Shown piece by piece: positions 22,941 to 27,528 of a stretch of DNA of 27,528 bases (positions are counted from its first letter, which is position 1; the number at the start of each line of letters is the position of its first letter). The notes beneath the pieces are model-generated. The model worked only from the letters and a program-made list of their open reading frames with translations. It had not been told where the DNA came from and did no database searches. The position numbers were made by a program, and so were the translations under genes. This stretch comes from an uncultured Muribaculaceae bacterium (lineage in GTDB: Bacteria; Bacteroidota; Bacteroidia; Bacteroidales; Muribaculaceae). Where the stretch lies: positions 1 to 27,528 of the forward strand of contig CAJUSZ010000032.1 of the NCBI GenBank assembly GCA_910589425.1, written 5' to 3'.

Positions 22941-23683
22941 TGTAGCAGAAGTTTAGTGAGGACTACATCGGCGAGAAGAATGAGGATTGAGCTTGACACC
23001 ACTGCGTTGGTGCTTGCCTTGCCCACCTCGAGCGCTCCGCCTTTGACGAAATAGCCGTAATAGGCGGCGACGCTTGTGATGATGAATGCGAAGAAGTAGG
23101 TCTTGATGATGCCATACCAGACGAACCATTCGTTGAAGAACGACTGGATTCCGAACACGTAGTTCTCCACAGAGATCATTGTCGTGAATTCAGCCACACA
23201 CCAGCCTCCGAGCAAGCCCATGAACATGGATAGCACACACAGCACAGGCACGAAAAGCACGAAGCCGACAATCTTGGGCAGGACGATGAAGTTGGCCGAG
23301 TTGATGCCCATGATGTCGAGTGCGTCGATCTGTTCGGTAACGCGCATCGTGCCTATCTCGGAAGCGATGTTGCTTCCCACTTTCCCCGCAAGTATAAGCG
23401 ACATTATCGACGACGAGAACTCGAGAAGCAGGATCTCGCGCGTGGCGAGTCCGGTGGAGTAGGAGGGGATCAGTGGCGATACGATGTTGATAGTCATCTG
23501 TATCGTGATTACCGCGCCGATGAAAATTGAGATTATTATTACCAAAGGGATCGAGTCTACCCCGAGCTTGCTTATTTCATTGATGGTGTTGCGTCCGAAC
23601 ACTCCCCATTTGTCAGGAAACCGGAACACTTGTGTGATAAACGAGCAGTAGCGCCCGAATGATTTGATGGAGCCTATTATCAT
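22937..23683 (-). CDS. mlaE: Mla-type lipid transport ABC permease
   Basis: 248-residue integral membrane protein of the MlaE/DUF140 family, the permease for MlaF. Hydrophobic helices lie at about 45-70, 90-108, 135-165, 195-215 and 225-245. The hallmark segment is LILAGKVGSNIASEIGTMRVTEQIDALDIMG, with the conserved glutamates of the coupling helix; it covers roughly residues 96-126. The N-terminal amphipathic region (SFGRYCSFITQVFRFPDKWG) is also typical. It is the first gene of a two-gene unit with a consensus promoter at 23739-23770. Confidence 0.93.
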   Translation of the reverse strand: MIIGSIKSFGRYCSFITQVFRFPDKWGVFGRNTINEISKLGVDSIPLVIIISIFIGAVITIQMTINIVSPLIPSYSTGLATREILLLEFSSSIMSLILAGKVGSNIASEIGTMRVTEQIDALDIMGINSANFIVLPKIVGFVLFVPVLCVLSMFMGLLGGWCVAEFTTMISVENYVFGIQSFFNEWFVWYGIIKTYFFAFIITSVAAYYGYFVKGGALEVGKASTNAVVSSSILILLADVVLTKLLLQ

Positions 23684-23738
23684 GCTTTCTATTTATGTGT
23701 CTGCGGAAAAAAGGGTTTCCCGCTTTCCGTAGCGGATG

Positions 23739-23770
23739 CAAAATTACAAAAAAATATTCCCCGGCGCAAA
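23739..23770 (-). promoter_or_regulatory. Promoter of mlaEF
   Basis: The minus strand has TTTG (23770-23767), 20 bases, then TAATTTTG (23746-23739), a full match to the Bacteroides consensus; leader about 50 nt to the mlaE ATG. Confidence 0.65.
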
Positions 23771-23862
23771 CACGATGATCTAACAAACGAGAAAGAGGAA
23801 AATATTTCCGATAAACTGCATTTTTTTATCCTGACCTGTAACATAAGTTCGGTTTTTTTGTC

Positions 23863-23870
23863 TACTTTTG
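23863..23870 (+). promoter_or_regulatory. Distal -7 box upstream of the M16 peptidase
   Basis: TACTTTTG, matching TAnnTTTG, without a convincing -33 TTTG. Its predicted start (about 23874) lies only a few bases before the ATG of the 19-codon frame at 23878. It may be a second, weaker promoter for the peptidase or a chance match in AT-rich DNA. Confidence 0.35.
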
Positions 23871-23965
23871 CAAGAAGATGGGCTTCACGGCTCCGGCCTG
23901 TTCAGCCGAAATATCGGATGAAGTTTTCCTGAAATGAATAAAATTTAATGTTTTTCGATAAATTG

Positions 23966-23996
23966 TTGGCGTTTTAGCGAAAAAAAGCTATCTTTG
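23966..23996 (+). promoter_or_regulatory. Main promoter of the M16 peptidase
   Basis: TTG at 23966-23968, 20 bases, then TATCTTTG at 23989-23996, a strong consensus -7 element. Predicted start near 24000 with a leader of about 90 nt, AT-rich and without a clear Shine-Dalgarno sequence. Confidence 0.7.
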
Positions 23997-24091
23997 CATC
24001 TGTTAATAAGCTTCCATCATATCTGATATAATTCAAAAGTCGGAATATCAATAAATTAATAAATACTTTTCAAACCAAACTAACTTACGCT

Positions 24092-26938
24092 ATGGTAAAG
24101 AAATTGCTTTCAGTTGCAATGTCGATGGCCGTCGTATTCGGCGCCTCCGCCCAGGAGGCAGCGTCGGCGCAGCAGCCGCAACAACCGCAGCTTCATCAGC
24201 TTCCGCTCAATCCGAAAGTGAAGACCGGTGTGCTTCCCAACGGGTTGCATTATTACGTGCTTCACAACGAAGAGCCAAAGAACCGTGCTAACTTTTATAT
24301 AGCACAGAAGGTAGGATCCACACTCGAGACTCCCCAGCAGCTCGGCCTCGCCCACTTCCTTGAGCACATGGCTTTCAACGGCACTACCCACTATCCCGGC
24401 AAAAACATGCTCAACTATCTTCAGGACAAGGGTATACGTTTCGGTCAGGATATAAATGCCTACACAGACTTCGATGAGACAGTCTATAACATCAACAATG
24501 TACCTTCCACCGACGTGGCACTGATGGACAGCGTGCTGCTGTGTATCCGCGACTGGAGCTGCGGCATATTGCTCGAAGAGAGCGAGATCGACGCCGAGCG
24601 TGGTGTGATCGAAGGCGAATGGCGTCAGCGCAACACTGCCGGCTTCCGTCTGTATGAGACAGTCCTCCCGAAAATATTCCAGGAATATCAGTATCAGCAG
24701 ATGCCTATCGGCAAAATGGAGATTGTTCGCACTTTCCCGCCGGAAGTGATCCGCGACTATTATAAGAAATGGTATCGTCCCGACCAGCAGGGCATAGTGG
24801 TGGTAGGTGATTTCGACGCCGATGCCATGGAGAAGAAAATCGTCGAGATGTTCTCCACAATACCGATGCCCGAGAATGCGGCTGAGCGCACATATCCGAC
24901 GGTGAGCGACAATGTGGCTCCGATCTACGCATATTACGAGGATCCCGAGCTTTCCGCTACAAACGTGATGGTGATGTTCAAGAGCGACAGATTACCTGTC
25001 GAGATGCGCAACACACAGGAATACTATGTACAAGACAACCTGATGCTCAACGTTTTCTCAATGATGATCAACAATCGTCTCTCTGAGGAATCCCGCAAAC
25101 CCGATTGTCCTTTTGCCTACGCCGGAGTTAGTTACGACAAGTTCCTGATTGCAAAGACAAAGGCGGCGTTCACTGTAATCATCATCCCGAAAGGCGATAT
25201 AGCAGCGGCCATGCGTTCGGCAATGGGAATAGTGGCCCAGGCGTGCAAGACCGGTTTCCTCCCCTCTGAACTTACCCGTGCAAAAGACGATCTTCTGTCG
25301 TCATACGAGAAAATGTATAACGAGCGCGATAAAACCAAGAACGACGCTCTGGCCAAAGGGATCATCCGTCATTTCATCGACAATGAGCCCGAACCCGGAA
25401 TCGACGTCGAGTATCAGCTCGCGCAGGCTGTCCTGAACGGAGTCCCCGTTGAAGCCTACAATGCTCTCGGTGCCCAGATTCTTACCGATGAGAATCAGGT
25501 GATTCTTGTGGCCCGTCAGAAAGTGGACGGACAGACTCCTGTGGAAGAGACAGAAATCACAGGCCTTGTAAAGGAGACAATCAATGCAGAATATGAGGCA
25601 TACGTGGACGAAGTGATCACCGATCCTCTGATTCCGCAGCTTCCCGCCGCCGGCTCTGTTGTTTCCACAGAGAACACCAAATTCGGCACCACGACCCTCA
25701 CTCTTTCCAATGGAGCCAAAGTCGTGATCAAACCGACTGATTTCGCGAAAGACCAGATCCTTTTCTCAGCACAGCGCAACGGCGGTCTTGCCACTTATCC
25801 GGCATCGGCCGCAGCCAACATCGATTTTATCGGTGATGCGTTCGACTCTTCCAAGCTCGGTAATTTCAAGGCTTCCACACTCGAGAAATATCTCGCAGGC
25901 AAGAAGGTGGCTCTTGGCTACGGCATCGGCAACGCGACCGAAGTTTTCACCGGCCAGTCTACAGTGAAAGATCTTCCTACATTCATGGAACTCGTATACG
26001 CAAGTTTCGCTCTTGTCAGCCCCGACGAGGAGCAGTGGGCTTCCACAAAATCGCTCAAGGAGATCGATCTCCGTAACAAGGACACCAACCCGCAGTCGAT
26101 CTTCTTCCAGAAGAACACTAAGAATCAGTATGGCAACAATCCTCTCCGCAACATAGCCACAACCGAGCAGCTCAATGCGGCAAGCTATCCTGAAATGGTT
26201 GAGATGATAAAGAAATCCACAGCAAACGCGGCCGACTATACATTCTATTTTGTAGGCAATGTGGATGTGGAGACGCTGAAGCCTCTCGTAGAGCAGTATA
26301 TCGCTTCGCTGCCCGCAGCCGGCAAACAGGCCGCTCCTAAGAAAATCTCGAACATCAACTTCGTGAAGGGCAACGTCAACGATGAGTTCACTCTCCCGAT
26401 GGCTACTCCCGCAACATTCGTGTTCGACACATTCAGCGGCGAGAATCTCGCATGCAACATCGATAATGAGATTATGATGAATTTCGTATCGGAAATTCTC
26501 GATATGATCTACATCAAGACTCTCCGCGAGGAGATCGGCGGCACATACGGCGCTTCAAGCGGCGGCAGCGTGAATCCGATCACAGGCCAGTGGTCGCTCC
26601 TCTACTTCTTCCAGACAAACAAGGACAAGCAGGACGTGATGATCAAGCGCGCTTATGATGAGCTTGTGAACCTTATCGAGAAAGGCGCTTCCGACGAGGA
26701 ATTCAATAAAGTTAAGGAAGCAATGCTCAAACAGCTCGACATCACGGAAAAGAGCAATAACTACTGGTTCAATTACATTCCTTTGGCAAACCGTGGCACA
26801 GATATGATCACAGGCCGCAAGGCAGCCATTGAGAAAGTAACTCTTCAGGGTCTCAACAAGTTCATGAAGTCTCAGCTTTCTAAAGGAATCAAGGCCAACC
26901 GTATACAGACCGTGATGGAAGGTGTTGAGATGAAGTGA
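24092..26938 (+). CDS. Secreted M16-family zinc metallopeptidase (pitrilysin/PqqL-like)
   Basis: 948 residues with two M16 halves in one chain, like pitrilysin, insulysin and PqqL. A signal peptide (MVKKLLSVAMSMAVVFGASA, probable cleavage at ASA-QE) is followed by a Gln/Pro-rich linker (about 21-40), so it acts in the periplasm or outside. The zinc site HxxEH is HFLEH (His88, Glu91, His92), with the third ligand Glu169 exactly 76 residues on, in ESEIDAERGVIEGEW. The second half (from about 520) lacks an active HxxEH, as in other single-chain M16 enzymes; it includes the R/Y-type substrate-binding stretch TLREEIGGTYGASSGGSVNP. Typical substrates of the family are unfolded peptides; the one here is unknown. 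It is monocistronic, with its own promoter and terminator. Confidence 0.95.
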   Translation: MVKKLLSVAMSMAVVFGASAQEAASAQQPQQPQLHQLPLNPKVKTGVLPNGLHYYVLHNEEPKNRANFYIAQKVGSTLETPQQLGLAHFLEHMAFNGTTHYPGKNMLNYLQDKGIRFGQDINAYTDFDETVYNINNVPSTDVALMDSVLLCIRDWSCGILLEESEIDAERGVIEGEWRQRNTAGFRLYETVLPKIFQEYQYQQMPIGKMEIVRTFPPEVIRDYYKKWYRPDQQGIVVVGDFDADAMEKKIVEMFSTIPMPENAAERTYPTVSDNVAPIYAYYEDPELSATNVMVMFKSDRLPVEMRNTQEYYVQDNLMLNVFSMMINNRLSEESRKPDCPFAYAGVSYDKFLIAKTKAAFTVIIIPKGDIAAAMRSAMGIVAQACKTGFLPSELTRAKDDLLSSYEKMYNERDKTKNDALAKGIIRHFIDNEPEPGIDVEYQLAQAVLNGVPVEAYNALGAQILTDENQVILVARQKVDGQTPVEETEITGLVKETINAEYEAYVDEVITDPLIPQLPAAGSVVSTENTKFGTTTLTLSNGAKVVIKPTDFAKDQILFSAQRNGGLATYPASAAANIDFIGDAFDSSKLGNFKASTLEKYLAGKKVALGYGIGNATEVFTGQSTVKDLPTFMELVYASFALVSPDEEQWASTKSLKEIDLRNKDTNPQSIFFQKNTKNQYGNNPLRNIATTEQLNAASYPEMVEMIKKSTANAADYTFYFVGNVDVETLKPLVEQYIASLPAAGKQAAPKKISNINFVKGNVNDEFTLPMATPATFVFDTFSGENLACNIDNEIMMNFVSEILDMIYIKTLREEIGGTYGASSGGSVNPITGQWSLLYFFQTNKDKQDVMIKRAYDELVNLIEKGASDEEFNKVKEAMLKQLDITEKSNNYWFNYIPLANRGTDMITGRKAAIEKVTLQGLNKFMKSQLSKGIKANRIQTVMEGVEMK

Positions 26939-26970
26939 TATTCTGAAAAAAACAATACCCGATAGATAAG

Positions 26971-27001
26971 GAGTGCGTTCATCATTTGAGCGCACTCTTT
27001 T
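26971..27001 (+). terminator. Intrinsic terminator of the M16 peptidase gene
   Basis: Stem GAGTGCGTTC (26971-26980) with GAGCGCACTC (26988-26997), ten pairs with one G-T, 7-base loop, then TTTT (26998-27001). It begins 32 bases after the stop codon. Confidence 0.85.
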
Positions 27002-27063
27002 CACATTTATTCGGTTATGTGTAAGCATGTTTGCGGAAGAATAGAGCCTGCACTGTATCTATA

Positions 27064-27123
27064 TTATTACTGTCCGGGTAAAAATATTTTCTTCGCTCAA
27101 AATTTTTACCCGGACAGTAATAA
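27064..27123. repeat. Perfect 22-bp inverted repeat, IS-end-like
   Basis: Left arm 27064-27085 (begins TTATTACTGTCCGGG), right arm 27102-27123 its exact complement, 16-base loop. The motif TACTGTCCGGGTAAAAAT resembles the terminal sequences of Bacteroidetes IS4-type elements as I recall them. The right arm directly abuts the transposase fragment. It may be two IS ends brought together, a MITE-like remnant or a structure native to the element. Confidence 0.7.
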
Positions 27124-27397
27124 AAGCAAAATTTACCACTGCGATATTTCTATGGCGAGAGTGCCAACGCCATAAAGATCCAAATCTGGGTAGCACTCAT
27201 AGCGAATCTGCTGCTGTCAGTGCTTCAAAGCACTCTTTCGCGCCCATGTATTGACTAGCACAATGGTAAGAATCGTCCTGATGTACTATCTCAATCCACT
27301 CAATCCCGAGACATTCTTCAACCACCCCGACGCTGATCCCAAAGTCATGCTCGTGGAGGCCGCGGAATCACCACCCGGAACGAGCGGAAATTATTAA
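27124..27397 (+). pseudogene. IS4-family transposase C-terminal fragment, frameshifted
   Basis: From 27124 one frame reads KQNLPLRYFYGESANAIKIQ, then IWVALIANLLLSVLQSTLS, before a TAG at 27256-27258. The reading continues in another frame (about 27242 on: TSTMVRIVLMYYLNPL, TFFNHPDADPKVMLVEAAES) to a TAA at 27395-27397. The segments KQNxPLRYFYG and AIKIQIWVALIANLLL are characteristic of the C-terminal part of Bacteroidetes IS4-type transposases, so one gene has been broken by a one-base shift. The catalytic N-terminal two-thirds is missing: upstream is the inverted repeat, not transposase code. The fragment is non-functional. Confidence 0.85.
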
Positions 27398-27416
27398 GGT
27401 GGGCTTGTCCAAGTAC

Positions 27417-27452
27417 AAAAAAGCCCGACTTCTATATTTCAGGAGGTTGGGC
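27417..27452 (-). terminator. Minus-strand terminator-like hairpin
   Basis: GCCCGAC (27423-27429) pairs with GTTGGGC (27446-27452) with one G-T pair, and weaker pairs extend inward. On the minus strand the stem is followed by six T (27422-27417). It would end a transcript entering from beyond the right edge. Confidence 0.5.
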
Positions 27453-27528
27453 AAGAGGGGTTGAGCAAGAGTCTCCTGACTTCGTCAACGTGTCACCCAA
27501 AATTCATCAGAGAATAGCGGGGCGATGC

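Larger units (their letters stand above)
23684..24091. other. Divergent intergenic region between mlaE and the M16 peptidase
   Basis: AT-rich region of about 400 bases holding one minus-strand promoter and two plus-strand -7 boxes. Between the two plus-strand boxes is a 19-codon frame (23878-23937, starting MGFTAP, ending VFLK) and a short CGGCT/AGCCG inverted repeat (23888-23908). No RNA family is recognised. Poly-A/T runs are frequent. Confidence 0.6.
26939..27528. other. Gene-poor right end with terminator, inverted repeat and IS remnant
   Basis: Holds, in order, the M16 terminator, a perfect 22-bp inverted repeat, a broken transposase fragment, and a minus-strand terminator-like hairpin (27417-27452). 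Beyond that, a minus-strand frame with at most 14 visible codons ends at a stop at 27485-27487 (reading about IAPLFSDEFWVTR). It could be the tail of a gene outside the window, which the hairpin would terminate; the evidence is thin. Nothing else is recognised. Confidence 0.5.

Overview
This window looks like chromosomal DNA of a member of the order Bacteroidales (Bacteroidota). The evidence is a SusC/SusD outer-membrane pair, the Bacteroidetes forms of BamD and RNA polymerase omega, a radical SAM/SPASM enzyme with its lipoprotein partners, and repeated promoters of the Bacteroides type (-33 TTTG, about 19-20 bases, then -7 TAnnTTTG). A gut lineage such as Muribaculaceae is plausible, but that is inference. 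No tRNA, rRNA or CRISPR array was seen.

Layout. 1-5084: the end of a nutrient-uptake locus on the minus strand, susC followed by susD. 5085-5948: a coiled-coil lipoprotein, minus strand. 6092-7814: a divergent plus-strand two-component system, a LytS/YehU-type histidine kinase and a LytTR response regulator. 7831-7866: a terminator between convergent genes. 7888-16744: a seven-gene minus-strand run, citD-citE-citF-citX-citCG-acn-icd, with a consensus promoter at 16911-16941. It holds all the genes needed to make, modify and activate citrate lyase, followed by aconitase and NADP-isocitrate dehydrogenase. 17033-19409: an ATP-grasp-like protein of unknown function, rpoZ and bamD. 19541-21532: a radical SAM/SPASM enzyme and two tandem paralogous lipoproteins. 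22161-23683: mlaF and mlaE (lipid-transport ABC ATPase and permease). 24092-26938: a large secreted M16 zinc peptidase with its own promoter and terminator. 27064-27397: a perfect 22-bp inverted repeat abutting a frameshifted IS4-type transposase fragment.

Three observations stand out. (1) A conserved element of about 38 bp occurs twice, upstream of susC and upstream of the lipoprotein gene. Each copy carries two imperfect 9-bp direct repeats with a 21-bp period, and each lies exactly 32 bp from a TAnnTTTG box. That is the geometry of a LytTR-family binding site, and a LytTR regulator lies next door, so I predict a local regulon made of the two-component system, the lipoprotein and SusCD. (2) The radical SAM enzyme is coupled to two lipoproteins whose signal peptides are nearly identical but whose mature domains have diverged, which suggests a tandem-duplicated substrate or partner in a poorly characterised system. 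(3) Citrate lyase genes run into acn and icd, with no citrate synthase and no citrate transporter in the run.
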